The notes under the pieces are model-generated. The model saw only the letters and a program-made list of their open reading frames with translations, was not told the origin of the DNA and did no database searches. From CAVAWX01 sp963592385 (lineage in GTDB: Bacteria; Actinomycetota; Coriobacteriia; Coriobacteriales; QAMH01), in NCBI GenBank assembly GCA_963592385.1, contig CAVAWX010000004.1:1-45251 (forward strand): a stretch of 45,251 nt of DNA, in the 5' to 3' direction. A program made the translations under genes and the position numbers. Of the stretch, positions 1 through 7,979 are shown one piece after another; the first letter of the stretch is position 1, and each line of letters opens with the position of its first letter.

Positions 1-2994
1 GCCCTGCGGGGCGAACAGGTCGTCTGCCGCGGCGTCGTCTGCGCCGGACGCGTCGGGGCCGCTGGCAGCCGCCGTGCCGGACGGACGCGCGAAGTCGCTC
101 TCGTCGATGCTTTCCGCACCGACCTTGATCGCGGGAAACGACCCCGTGAGCGTGGGGAAGCTCGTGCGCGAAGCCGCGCCGAGCGCGTCGTCTGCCGCGG
201 CGCCCACCACGGGCAGACGGCCGGAAAGCGCGGGCGGCAGGGACTGCTCGAAGCCCTCGTCCTCGCGATCGACCGGTCCGCCCTGCGGCGTGTCCTCGTA
301 GCTGGAATCGACCGCCGCGGCCTGGCGCGACCTCGACAACGCGGCCGCCTGGCGCTCGTCGTCTTTGGGGGCGGTGGTGGGGATGAAGCTCTCGTCGACC
401 TTGCGGCGCGAGGGCTTGCGCTTGTCGGCCTGCGAGCGCAGCTGGCGCTTGGGCTTCGACGACATCTCCTGGCGCGCGCTGCGCCCCTTGGGCTGGCGCT
501 CGTCGCCTGTCTGCGAGGAAGAGCCGATGCTGGGGATGAGCGAGGACAGCCCCTTGAAGAGGCTCTCGCGGCTGTCGTCCTCGTCTTCCTCGACGTCGGT
601 GAAGTCGTCTTCGGCAGGCTCGGCGAACTCCTCTTCGGGAAGCTTCGCCTCGTCGGCGGGCTCGAGCTCCTCGTCTGCCGCGTCGTCCGTCTCGTCTGCG
701 CCGGCTCCTCGCACGCCCGTCTTCTTGGCGCCGTCTTCGGCGTCTCGGGCCTGTGCGTCCGCGTCGGCCTCTTCGGATGCCGCAGCTTTCCCGGGTACCT
801 CCGCCTTCTTCTCGGGCTTCTTTTCGGTCTTCTTTGCGGACGCCTTCGGCTCCGCCTCGCCCGCCTTCTCCGCAGCGGCGGCCCCGGCCTCGTCTTCATC
901 GGAAATGTCAAGGGCGTCGTCGTCGAGCGCCTCGCCCGCCTCGTCGTCGGCACCCACCAGGGCCTTGGCGGATATGACCATGGTCTTTTCCGCAGGGGAG
1001 ACCTCTTCGGTCGCGGCATCGATCGCCGCCTCCTCGGCGTCTGCCGCCTCGGCGCCCTCCTCTTCCGCAGTGTCTATGAGAGACGATATCTCCTGCGTCG
1101 CGTCCGCCGGCGCTGCGTCCGCTTCCTCAGCAGCCGGCACCGCGTCCGCGCGCTCGGCAGCCTGCGCCTCTTTCAGCTCGACCGCATCGCTTTCTGCAGC
1201 CGGCGCTTCCTCGACGGGCTTTGCCTCGGCCGCAGCGGCGGGCGCCTCTTGCGCCGCAGCATCGCCGACGGGGCTCATCTGCGTCGTCTTCTCCGCCACG
1301 TCGACCTCGTCGGCGCCTATCTGCTGCGCGGCTTTCTGCGCCTCAGCCGCAGCTGCGGCGGGAGCCTGGGCATCCGCAGCAGCTGCCGGGGCGCCCGCAG
1401 CGCCCGCAGGTTGCTCTGCAACGTCTACGGCCTCGGCAACAGCCGCCGCCGGCTCTCCGGCCGCAAGCGGCTCGCTTGCCTGGGCCGCAGCGACGAACTG
1501 CGCCACCTGCTGCTCGGCCTGCAGCGTCGCCTCGTCTTCTTCTTCCACCTCGTCTGCCGTGGGCACGTCGGCGAAACGGGAACGCACGCGCTCGCGCTCC
1601 GCAGCCTCGTCCACCTCGGCGAACTCGTCTTCCGCCGCAAGGTCCTTCGCGGCCTTCTTCTTGCCCGCCGTGTACCACGAGGGCAGGTTCGACTTCTTCT
1701 TCGCGCCGCCCGCAGACGACGCCTGCCCGGCGCCCCTGCGTGCCTGCGCGCGTGCCGCCCGCTCCGCAAACGACGGCGCGGCGCTCTGACCCGCCGCCTC
1801 GCCTGCCTGCACGGACGCGCCGGCCGCAGCTTCAGCGCCCATCTGCACCGCAGCGCCCGCGGTAGCTTCACCCGCAGCCGCGCCATCGGCAGCCTCGTGC
1901 GCCTGCGTGCCGCCCGCCATCACGACGGTCTGCCCGGGGTCTGCCCCCGCAGCGCCAGCCAGCACGGCCACATCGCCCGCCTCCTGCATGCCGTCGGCAT
2001 ACTCGAGCGTCGCCCCCTCGGGCACGACGCCCGCGGCATAGGCCTCTTCGGGCGTGTGCACGGCCATGGGCTCCATCGCGGGGGCCTCGCCGAAGGGATT
2101 GCCGGCATCCGCGCCCGCAAAGCCGGCATCCGCATCGCCGGCCGCGCCCGCGGCCGCGTCGGCAGCGGCGGCCGCAGCAGCCACAGCCGCGTCCACATCC
2201 GCACCTTCACCATCGGCCCGCTTCCTCGCCTCGCGCTTCGCACGCTCCGCAGGGTCGAGCAGGCCGCGTGCGGCAGCCAGCATGACGGCCAGGCCGGTCG
2301 CGTTGTCGTTCGCGCCCGACGCGAAGGGCATGAAGCGGTGTGTGATGATATCGACCGCGTCCAGCAAGATGAGCAGGCAGCCGATGATGCCGATGACCCA
2401 CAGCACCGTGTTCACCACGGGCGGCCAGGGCAACGGCAGCACGCGCAGCAGCGCGATCAGCACGAGTGCGGGCATGGTCCAGTTGACGATCTTCTTCAGC
2501 AGGGGCACGTGCTTGACGACATTCGGCGACGCGGACAGCTGGGCGCGGGTCGTGTCGATGTGCGCGACCAGCACGATGCGGCGGCGGCGCTTCTCGCGCG
2601 ACGCGCTTTCGGGCAGGTAGCGCGCGACGACGTTTTGCGAGATGCCGTTCGTGCGCATGCGCCCGAGCAGAGAGTGCCCGCTGTGCTCGCTGTAGTAGAG
2701 GAACCAGCCGACCGCCGTGAGGATGAGGCCGAAGACGAGCAGCGTCGTGCTCATCGTGGTGAAGATGGCCGCGAGCCCCGACACGACGATGCCGACGATG
2801 GAGACGATGAAAGCGACCGTATAGGGCCATTGCGTGCCCGTGGGCGTGGCGAACTCGTCGATGTCCACGTCAAGGCCGAGGTCGATGAGCTCTTGCGCGA
2901 CGTATTGCGCGGCCTGGTTCTCCTCTTCCGTGCTGACGGGGCGCGGGCCGATGCGATCGACGAGCACCTGCACGTGGTCCATAGCTGTAGCCAT
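1..2994 (-). CDS. M28-type membrane zinc metallopeptidase, incomplete (3' end beyond window)
   Basis: The minus frame stays open from the ATG at 2994 to base 1 (998 codons), so the stop lies outside the window. Residues 1-55 resemble the start of M28 aminopeptidases (GPRPVSTEEE, then YVAQEL). Two membrane segments follow at about 57-80 and 82-101. VLVAHIDTT gives candidate zinc ligands H145 and D147, two more membrane segments lie at about 173-213, and SGANDNATG gives the bridging D230. From about residue 250 to the window edge the chain is Ala/Glu/Asp-rich with almost no hydrophobic core. The Glu-Glu and final His ligands expected for M28 are not in the window, so they must lie further on or be missing. 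The role is probably membrane-associated peptide cleavage. Fold assignment is fairly confident; activity is unproven. Confidence 0.75.
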   Translation of the reverse strand, partial: MATAMDHVQVLVDRIGPRPVSTEEENQAAQYVAQELIDLGLDVDIDEFATPTGTQWPYTVAFIVSIVGIVVSGLAAIFTTMSTTLLVFGLILTAVGWFLYYSEHSGHSLLGRMRTNGISQNVVARYLPESASREKRRRRIVLVAHIDTTRAQLSASPNVVKHVPLLKKIVNWTMPALVLIALLRVLPLPWPPVVNTVLWVIGIIGCLLILLDAVDIITHRFMPFASGANDNATGLAVMLAAARGLLDPAERAKREARKRADGEGADVDAAVAAAAAAADAAAGAAGDADAGFAGADAGNPFGEAPAMEPMAVHTPEEAYAAGVVPEGATLEYADGMQEAGDVAVLAGAAGADPGQTVVMAGGTQAHEAADGAAAGEATAGAAVQMGAEAAAGASVQAGEAAGQSAAPSFAERAARAQARRGAGQASSAGGAKKKSNLPSWYTAGKKKAAKDLAAEDEFAEVDEAAERERVRSRFADVPTADEVEEEDEATLQAEQQVAQFVAAAQASEPLAAGEPAAAVAEAVDVAEQPAGAAGAPAAAADAQAPAAAAAEAQKAAQQIGADEVDVAEKTTQMSPVGDAAAQEAPAAAAEAKPVEEAPAAESDAVELKEAQAAERADAVPAAEEADAAPADATQEISSLIDTAEEEGAEAADAEEAAIDAATEEVSPAEKTMVISAKALVGADDEAGEALDDDALDISDEDEAGAAAAEKAGEAEPKASAKKTEKKPEKKAEVPGKAAASEEADADAQARDAEDGAKKTGVRGAGADETDDAADEELEPADEAKLPEEEFAEPAEDDFTDVEEDEDDSRESLFKGLSSLIPSIGSSSQTGDERQPKGRSARQEMSSKPKRQLRSQADKRKPSRRKVDESFIPTTAPKDDERQAAALSRSRQAAAVDSSYEDTPQGGPVDREDEGFEQSLPPALSGRLPVVGAAADDALGAASRTSFPTLTGSFPAIKVGAESIDESDFARPSGTAAASGPDASGADDAAADDLFAPQG

Positions 2995-3003
2995 GCCGAA
3001 CAT

Positions 3004-3009
3004 ACCTCC
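3004..3009 (-). promoter_or_regulatory. Ribosome binding site setting the M28 start
   Basis: GGAGGT on the minus strand lies 9 nt before the ATG at 2994 and directly abuts the in-frame ATG at 3003. The spacing therefore favours 2994 (protein starting MATAMDHV) over 3003. Confidence 0.7.
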
Positions 3010-3032
3010 AGATAGCGAGTCTAAACTGGTTT

Positions 3033-3038
3033 ATTCTA
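3033..3038 (-). promoter_or_regulatory. Candidate -10 box for the M28 gene
   Basis: TAGAAT on the minus strand lies 38 nt upstream of the chosen start, in an AT-rich patch within a GC-rich gap. I see no convincing -35 at 16-18 nt spacing. Confidence 0.35.
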
Positions 3039-3210
3039 TCCTAATGTCGCGTACCCGTGTGGACGTGGCGTGAACATGCTCGATGAACGCCAGCACGCAA
3101 CGCGACGGCAAGCGAAGGCCGGCGGCGAAACAACGGGGCGAACAGGACGAGTGCCGCAGCTGCAAGCCGCATATGGTGAAAGGGAGCAGCGCAGGCACGC
3201 GACCTAGGCG

Positions 3211-3247
3211 AAATGCAAAGAGGGTCGCCCGCAGCGGGGCGACCCTC
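3211..3247 (-). terminator. Intrinsic terminator after tRNA-Thr
   Basis: A perfect 11-bp stem (3220-3230 with 3237-3247) encloses a 6-nt loop. On the minus strand it is followed by TTTGCATTT. It starts 10 nt after the tRNA 3' end, which fits tRNA-Thr termination and insulates the M28 gene. Confidence 0.8.
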
Positions 3248-3256
3248 GAACATCCA

Positions 3257-3332
3257 TGGTGCCGTCGCAGAGACTCGAACTCTGGACCCCCGCTTTACGA
3301 GAGCGGTGCTCTACCAGCTGAGCTACAACGGC
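3257..3332 (-). tRNA. tRNA-Thr (anticodon CGT)
   Basis: The 76-nt cloverleaf has acceptor arms GCCGTTG and CGACGGC (one G-U pair), D arm GCTC/GAGC, anticodon stem CCGCT/AGCGG with loop CTCGTAA, and T arm CAGAG/CTCTG around TTCGAGT. The loop gives anticodon CGT, reading ACG (Thr). The CCA end is encoded at 3257-3259. Confidence 0.95.
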
Positions 3333-3390
3333 ACGAAACGCGGCTGCGGGCGGGCGGCCGAAGCCGAAACGCCGCGCGGCGCGAAGAAAG

Positions 3391-3396
3391 AGTATA
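3391..3396 (-). promoter_or_regulatory. Candidate -10 box for tRNA-Thr
   Basis: TATACT on the minus strand would start a transcript near 3385, about 50 nt before the mature tRNA 5' end. An 8-bp palindrome GTTGCAAC lies upstream at 3426-3433. No clear -35 is visible. Confidence 0.5.
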
Positions 3397-3551
3397 GCGG
3401 ATTGTGCGGCCTGTGCGCGGACAAAGTTGCAACCGCTTCAAACTCGCCGCGCCGGCTGGCGTTGCGACAGCTCGCTGGCGTCGCACGGCGTCGCGGCACG
3501 ACGTACAGGCACCGGAGCCACACAACCACGCTCCGCGAAAAGGCCCGCCCC

Positions 3552-4253
3552 TCAGCGTTGCGGCAGCTCGGAAACGCGCCCGCAGACGATGGCGTCCACG
3601 ACGCGCGGGTACCACTCGTGCTCGGCCGCGTGGATGCGCTCCTCGAGCTCGCCTAAGGTGTCGCCGGGCAGGATCGGCACCTCGTGCTGGAACACGATCG
3701 GCCCTTCGTCGTAGTTCTCGTTCGCGAAGTGGATGGTGATGCCCGTGACCTCGTCGCCTGCCTCGTAGGCGTCGCGTATGGCGTGCGCCCCCTTGTGGCG
3801 CGGCAGCAGCGCGGGATGCAGGTTCACCACGCGGTTCGGAAACGCGTCGAGCAGCACGGGGGTGACTTTGCGCATGTAGCCGGCCATGACCACGTACTCG
3901 ACGCCGCGCTCGTGCAGCTCCGCGACGATGCGCGCGTCCACGCCTGGCGCATCCGCGTAGTCGTCCGGGGTGAAGACGAGCGTCTCGATGCCCGCCGCAT
4001 GCGCGCGCTCGATGCCGTAGGCCTGCGGGTTGCTGGCCACGACCAGCGCGATGTCGGCGTGCAGGCGCCCGGCCGCCTGCTCGTCCATGAGCGCCTGGAG
4101 GTTCGTGCCGGAGCCGGAGACGAAGACGGCGATGCGGGTGAAGGGGGGCGTCGCGGCCCCGTCAGGCGTCGCGGCCCCGTCGGACGTCGCGGCCCCGCCG
4201 CAGGCCGCCGCCGCATCACGGGCCGCGCCCGCGCCGTTTCCTTTATCCGCCAT
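3552..4253 (-). CDS. purN: Phosphoribosylglycinamide formyltransferase (GART)
   Basis: This enzyme transfers a formyl group from 10-formyl-THF to GAR, the third step of purine synthesis. The 233-residue protein has the folate/GAR-binding motif FVSGSGTN, the catalytic stretch NLHPALLPRHKG (Asn, His) and EGPIVFQ near the C terminus. Its ATG overlaps the purM stop (TGATG), so the two are translationally coupled. An N-terminal extension of about 37 residues precedes the usual start of the fold and contains three hexapeptide repeats (GAATSD, GAATPD, GAATPP). No later good start codon precedes the core, so the extension appears real. It ends a purF-purM-purN run. Confidence 0.95.
   Translation of the reverse strand: MADKGNGAGAARDAAAACGGAATSDGAATPDGAATPPFTRIAVFVSGSGTNLQALMDEQAAGRLHADIALVVASNPQAYGIERAHAAGIETLVFTPDDYADAPGVDARIVAELHERGVEYVVMAGYMRKVTPVLLDAFPNRVVNLHPALLPRHKGAHAIRDAYEAGDEVTGITIHFANENYDEGPIVFQHEVPILPGDTLGELEERIHAAEHEWYPRVVDAIVCGRVSELPQR
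4147..4200 (-). repeat. Three tandem 18-nt repeats inside purN
   Basis: Units 4147-4164, 4165-4182 and 4183-4200 differ at a few bases and encode the Gly-Ala-Ala-Thr repeats in the PurN N-terminal extension. Being a multiple of 3, copy-number change keeps the frame. Confidence 0.85.
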
Positions 4254-5305
4254 CACGCGTACACCACCTTGCCGCTGCCAAACACCACGCGCCCCATCTC
4301 GTACACCGTCTGGCCGCAGCGCTCGAGCTGCGCGCGCACCTCGCCGGCCGCGTCCGCGTCGCACACGACGCACATGCCGACGCCCATGTTGAAGGTCGTG
4401 AGCGCCTCGTCGCGCGAAAGCTGCGCCCGTTTCACCACGAAGTCGATGACGGGCGGGCATTCCCAGGAGCCGAGCTGCACCTGCGCGTCGAGCGTCGACG
4501 GCAGGGCGCGGTTGAGGTTTTCGGTGATGCCGCCGCCGGTGATGTGGGCGCAGGCGTGGACGGGCAGGCCCGCGCGCAGCAGCTCCAGCACCGGCTTCAC
4601 GTAGATGCGCGTCGGGGCGAGCAGCGCCTTGAGCAGGCTCGCGCCGCCCAGCTCGGCCTGCGGCTCGTCCAGCTCGGCGCGGTCCATGCGCTCGACCACG
4701 GCGCGGCGCACGAGCGAGAAACCGTTGGAGTGCACGCCGGTGCTGGCCAGCCCCAGAATGCAGTCGCCCTCGCGCACGAGGGCAGGCCCTATCATCTTCG
4801 GGCGGTCCACCAGCCCGACGCAAAAGCCGGACAGGTCGTAGTCGCCGGCCGGCATGACGCCCGGGTGCTCGGCCATCTCGCCGCCCACGAGCGCACATCC
4901 GGCCTGGCGGCAGCCCTCGGCCACGCCGCCCACGATCTGGGCCATCTGGGCGCTGTCGAGCTTGCCCACGGCCACGTAGTCGAGGAAGAACAGGGGCTCG
5001 GCGCCGCAGGCGAGCACGTCGTTGGCGCACATGGCCACGAGGTCGATGCCCACCGTGTCGTGGCGGCCGGCCATCTGCGCGAGCACCAGCTTCGTGCCCA
5101 CGCCGTCGGTGCCGGAGACGAGCACGGGGTCGGCCATGTCCTTTGCCGCCGCAGCGGAAAACAGCCCGCCGAAGCCGCCGATGTCGCCGATGACCTCGGG
5201 CCGGCGCGTCGAGGCGACGGCGTCGCGTATGGCGTCGACCGCGCGCGCGCCCTCGTCGATGTCCACGCCCGCGTCTTTGTAGGAAACGTGCTCGTCTGCG
5301 CTCAT
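4253..5305 (-). CDS. purM: Phosphoribosylformylglycinamidine cyclo-ligase (AIR synthetase)
   Basis: This ATP-dependent enzyme closes the imidazole ring (FGAM to AIR). At 350 residues it matches family length. It starts MSADEHVSYKDAGVDI, has the SGTDGVGTKL substrate/ATP motif, the NDVLACGAEPLFFLDY stretch, GGEMAEHPG, and the C-terminal HITGGGITENL motif characteristic of PurM. It lies 57 nt after purF and overlaps purN by one base at the stop, so it is the middle gene of a purFMN operon. Nothing looks broken. Confidence 0.97.
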   Translation of the reverse strand: MSADEHVSYKDAGVDIDEGARAVDAIRDAVASTRRPEVIGDIGGFGGLFSAAAAKDMADPVLVSGTDGVGTKLVLAQMAGRHDTVGIDLVAMCANDVLACGAEPLFFLDYVAVGKLDSAQMAQIVGGVAEGCRQAGCALVGGEMAEHPGVMPAGDYDLSGFCVGLVDRPKMIGPALVREGDCILGLASTGVHSNGFSLVRRAVVERMDRAELDEPQAELGGASLLKALLAPTRIYVKPVLELLRAGLPVHACAHITGGGITENLNRALPSTLDAQVQLGSWECPPVIDFVVKRAQLSRDEALTTFNMGVGMCVVCDADAAGEVRAQLERCGQTVYEMGRVVFGSGKVVYA

Positions 5306-5362
5306 GTGCGCCCCTCTCTTCCGTCGTGCCGCCGTCGTGCGGCCAGGTCCGCCGCGGCCTGC

Positions 5363-6997
5363 CTAGTCGAGAAACACCGGGCGGGCGTCTGCCGAGAAAC
5401 TGCCCGTGCAGAACCGCTCGGGGATGCGCACGGGATAGCGCCCGGAGAAGCAGGCCATGCAAAAGCCCGCCTCCTCGCCCGCACGCGCGCCGTCCTCGGG
5501 GTCGGCGCCCCCGGCCGCCGCGCCGCCGCCCGGGCCGCGCACCGCCTCGCCTGCCGCGCCGCGCATGCACACGGCCTTCACCAAACCACCCAGGCTGATG
5601 TAGGCAAGCGAGTCCGCGCCCACCATCTCGCGCACTTCCTCCACGCTGCAACGCGCCGCGACCAGCTCGTCTTGCACCGCCGTGTCAACGCCGTAGAAGC
5701 ACGGCCACGCGGTGGGCGGGCTGACGATGCGCAGGTGCACCTCGGCCGCGCCCGCGTCGCGCAACATCTGCACGAGCTGCTTGGAGGTGTTGCCGCGCAC
5801 GATGCTGTCGTCGATGACCACGAGGCGCCTGCCCTCGATGGCCGCGCGCATGGGGTTGAGCTTCAGACGTATGCCCATCTGGCGCAGCTCCTGCGTGGGC
5901 TGGATGAAGGTGCGGCCCACGTAGCGGTTCTTCACGATGCCCTCGGCATACGGGATGCCGCTCTCGCGCGAAAAGCCGATGGCGCCGGGCACGCCGCTGT
6001 CGGGCACGCCGATGCAGATGTCGGCGTCTGCCGGGGCCTCGGCGGCCAGCACGCGCCCCATCCACACGCGCGACTGATACACCGTCGTGCCGTTGAAGAT
6101 GCTGTCCGGCCGCGCGAAGTAGACCTGCTCGAAGATGCACGACGCCGGCTTTCGCGCGGGAACGCCCTGCTCGCACACGAGGCCCTCGCCGTTCAGGCGC
6201 ACTATCTCGCCCGGGGCCACGTCGCGCACGTAGCTCGCGCCGGCGATGTCCAGGCCGCAGGTCTCGCTGGCCACGCACCAGCCGCCGTCGGCCATGCGCC
6301 CTATGCACAGCGGGCGTATACCGTGGGGGTCGCGGAAGGCGTAGAGGGCCTCGCGGGTGATGAGGACCATCGCGTAGGCGCCCTCGACCATCTGCATCGT
6401 GTGCCTGATGCCCTCGCGCAGGTGGTGGGTCTGCTCGGTGTAGTAGCCGATGAGCTTGGCCGCGACCTCGCTGTCGGTGGCGCTGCGAAACGAGACGCCG
6501 CGCTCGATCAGCTCGACGCGCAGGTGCGAGGTGTTCACCAGCGTGCCGTTGTGCGCGACGGCGATAATCTCCTCGCCGATGGCGGACAGGTGCGGCTGGG
6601 CGGCCTCCCACGAGCCGGCGCCCCCGCTGGTCGAGTAGCGCGCGTGCCCTATGGCCACCTGCCCGGACAGCGCCGCGAAATCGCTTTCGGAGAAGACGCG
6701 CGTGACGAGGCCGAGGTCCTTTTTCACCATGACGGTCTCGCCGTCGCCGGCCGCGATGCCCGCCGACTCCTGGCCGCGGTGCTGCAGGGCCTGCAGGCCG
6801 AAGTAGGTGATGCGGGCGGCGTCGCCCTTGGGCGCCCACACGCCGAAGACCGCGCACTCGTCTTTGGGGGAGTCGTCGTCGACGGTGAAATCTCGGTCCG
6901 CTGCGGCGCCCGGGCACGGCGCGCAGCCTCGGCCCGCCCCGGCGTCCGGGCGCGGCGCGAAACCCGAGGCGCCCTTGGAAACGTCGTCGTCGCGCAT
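5363..6997 (-). CDS. purF: Amidophosphoribosyltransferase
   Basis: PurF catalyses the committed step of purine synthesis, PRPP plus glutamine to phosphoribosylamine. The 544-residue protein has the Ntn-type nucleophile Cys48 in DECAVFGVW, so residues 1-47 are a propeptide that is long for the family. QHRGQESAG, the HNGTLVN glutaminase motifs and the PRPP-binding motif VVIDDSIVRGNTS are intact. CFYGVD and CMACFSGRYP carry cysteines that could bind an Fe-S cluster, as in the Bacillus-type enzyme. A Gly/Ala-rich insert precedes the last cysteine pair. The ATG is only 8 nt after the stop of the response regulator gene, suggesting co-translation, with purM following. Confidence 0.97.
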   Translation of the reverse strand: MRDDDVSKGASGFAPRPDAGAGRGCAPCPGAAADRDFTVDDDSPKDECAVFGVWAPKGDAARITYFGLQALQHRGQESAGIAAGDGETVMVKKDLGLVTRVFSESDFAALSGQVAIGHARYSTSGGAGSWEAAQPHLSAIGEEIIAVAHNGTLVNTSHLRVELIERGVSFRSATDSEVAAKLIGYYTEQTHHLREGIRHTMQMVEGAYAMVLITREALYAFRDPHGIRPLCIGRMADGGWCVASETCGLDIAGASYVRDVAPGEIVRLNGEGLVCEQGVPARKPASCIFEQVYFARPDSIFNGTTVYQSRVWMGRVLAAEAPADADICIGVPDSGVPGAIGFSRESGIPYAEGIVKNRYVGRTFIQPTQELRQMGIRLKLNPMRAAIEGRRLVVIDDSIVRGNTSKQLVQMLRDAGAAEVHLRIVSPPTAWPCFYGVDTAVQDELVAARCSVEEVREMVGADSLAYISLGGLVKAVCMRGAAGEAVRGPGGGAAAGGADPEDGARAGEEAGFCMACFSGRYPVRIPERFCTGSFSADARPVFLD

Positions 6998-7005
6998 GAC
7001 GCGCC

Positions 7006-7728
7006 CTAAAACCCGATCGCCTTCTTGAAGGCGGAGACGCGGCGGCGCGAGACGGGAATCTTCTGCCCCTCGTCCTCGCCCGAGATGGCGATCTCCAGGG
7101 TGCCGCCGTTGACGGGGACGACCTCCTTCACGAAGGCGAGATTGACCAGGTAGCGCCTGTGCACGCGGAAAAACCCGAGCGGCTCGAGCTTCTCTTCGAG
7201 CTGGGCCAGCGACGTGGTGGACAGGTAGCGCTCGTCGTTGCTGGTGTGGATGTAGGAGTAGTCCTCCTTGGCCATGATGTAGCGGATCTTGTCCGCCGAA
7301 ATCAAGAGCTTGCGCCCGCCCTTCTCCACGGGGATGCGCTCGCCGGACGTGGAGCGGCCCTGCGCGGCGATCAGCTGGCGCACCTTGTTGATGGCCTGCT
7401 GCAGGCGCTCGGTCTCGACCGGCTTGACCAGGTAGTCCGTCGCGTTCACCTCGAAGGCCTTGACCGCGTACTCGCTGTAGGCGGTGACGAAGACGATGTA
7501 GGGCGGGTACTTGAGGGTGCGCAGCGCCTCGGCCAGCTGCAGGCCGTTCGCGCCCGGCATGTCCACGTCGAGGAACATGATGTCGGCGCCCGATTCCTTG
7601 AGCTTCTCTATAGCCTCGCGCACGTTCGCCGCTTCGGCCGCGACCTCGACCTGCCCGGTCTCGCCCAGAAGGAAGCGCAATTCGGAGCGCGCAGGTGCCT
7701 CGTCGTCGACGATGATGGCTTTGAGCAT
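7006..7728 (-). CDS. LytTR-family response regulator
   Basis: This is a 240-residue two-component regulator. Residues 1-125 form a receiver domain: acidic pocket D8/D9, phospho-acceptor D54 in MFLDVDMPG, the Thr/Ser-Ala switch in FVTAYSEYA, and K in DYLVKP. Residues 135-240 form a LytTR DNA-binding domain, recognised by IRYIMAKEDYSYIHT and FFRVHRRYLVNL. The ATG follows GGGAG with 9 nt spacing. No histidine kinase gene is nearby, so it is an orphan here. It sits between purA and purF, with purF starting 8 nt later. Its targets cannot be read from the sequence. Confidence 0.93.
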   Translation of the reverse strand: MLKAIIVDDEAPARSELRFLLGETGQVEVAAEAANVREAIEKLKESGADIMFLDVDMPGANGLQLAEALRTLKYPPYIVFVTAYSEYAVKAFEVNATDYLVKPVETERLQQAINKVRQLIAAQGRSTSGERIPVEKGGRKLLISADKIRYIMAKEDYSYIHTSNDERYLSTTSLAQLEEKLEPLGFFRVHRRYLVNLAFVKEVVPVNGGTLEIAISGEDEGQKIPVSRRRVSAFKKAIGF

Positions 7729-7767
7729 GCTATGACTCCCGTCGAAAATACCCGTACAACTGGCTGC

Positions 7768-7773
7768 ATCATA
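7768..7773 (-). promoter_or_regulatory. Candidate -10 box for the LytTR regulator / purFMN
   Basis: TATGAT on the minus strand lies 39 nt before the regulator ATG. A TTGCCA is present upstream but at 21 nt spacing, too far for an ordinary -35. If real, this promoter would drive the regulator together with purFMN. Confidence 0.4.
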
Positions 7774-7827
7774 CCATCAAATGCGAGGATGCCGTGGCAA
7801 TCCCCACAATGCGGACAAAGCGAAGGT

Positions 7828-7849
7828 CGCGGGGGCGGCGCGGGGGCGG
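7828..7849. repeat. Two tandem 11-nt GC repeats
   Basis: CGCGGGGGCGG occurs twice head to tail in the gap between purA and the response regulator. The rest of 7775-7979 is very GC-rich and holds no gene I can see. Confidence 0.6.
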
Positions 7850-7979
7850 CGCGGCGCCGGGGGCATGCGGTCGCGAAGGCGGCGCGGGGTCGAGCGCGGC
7901 GCGAAGGGCGAGGGGCGAAAGGGGATATCCCGCGCGTCGGTCGCGCGCCGGTCCCGCGCGCCCCTGCCCCCGCGCGCCC

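Noticed and set aside
365..1789. 474-codon Ser-rich plus-strand open frame
   Set aside because: It is the antisense of the Ala/Glu/Asp-rich part of the M28 gene, whose frame is open across the whole region with a good start and conserved motifs.
3552..5651. 699-codon reading frame ending in PurN
   Set aside because: Its upstream part is an Arg-rich shadow of purM and purF; the true PurN starts at 4253 overlapping the purM stop.
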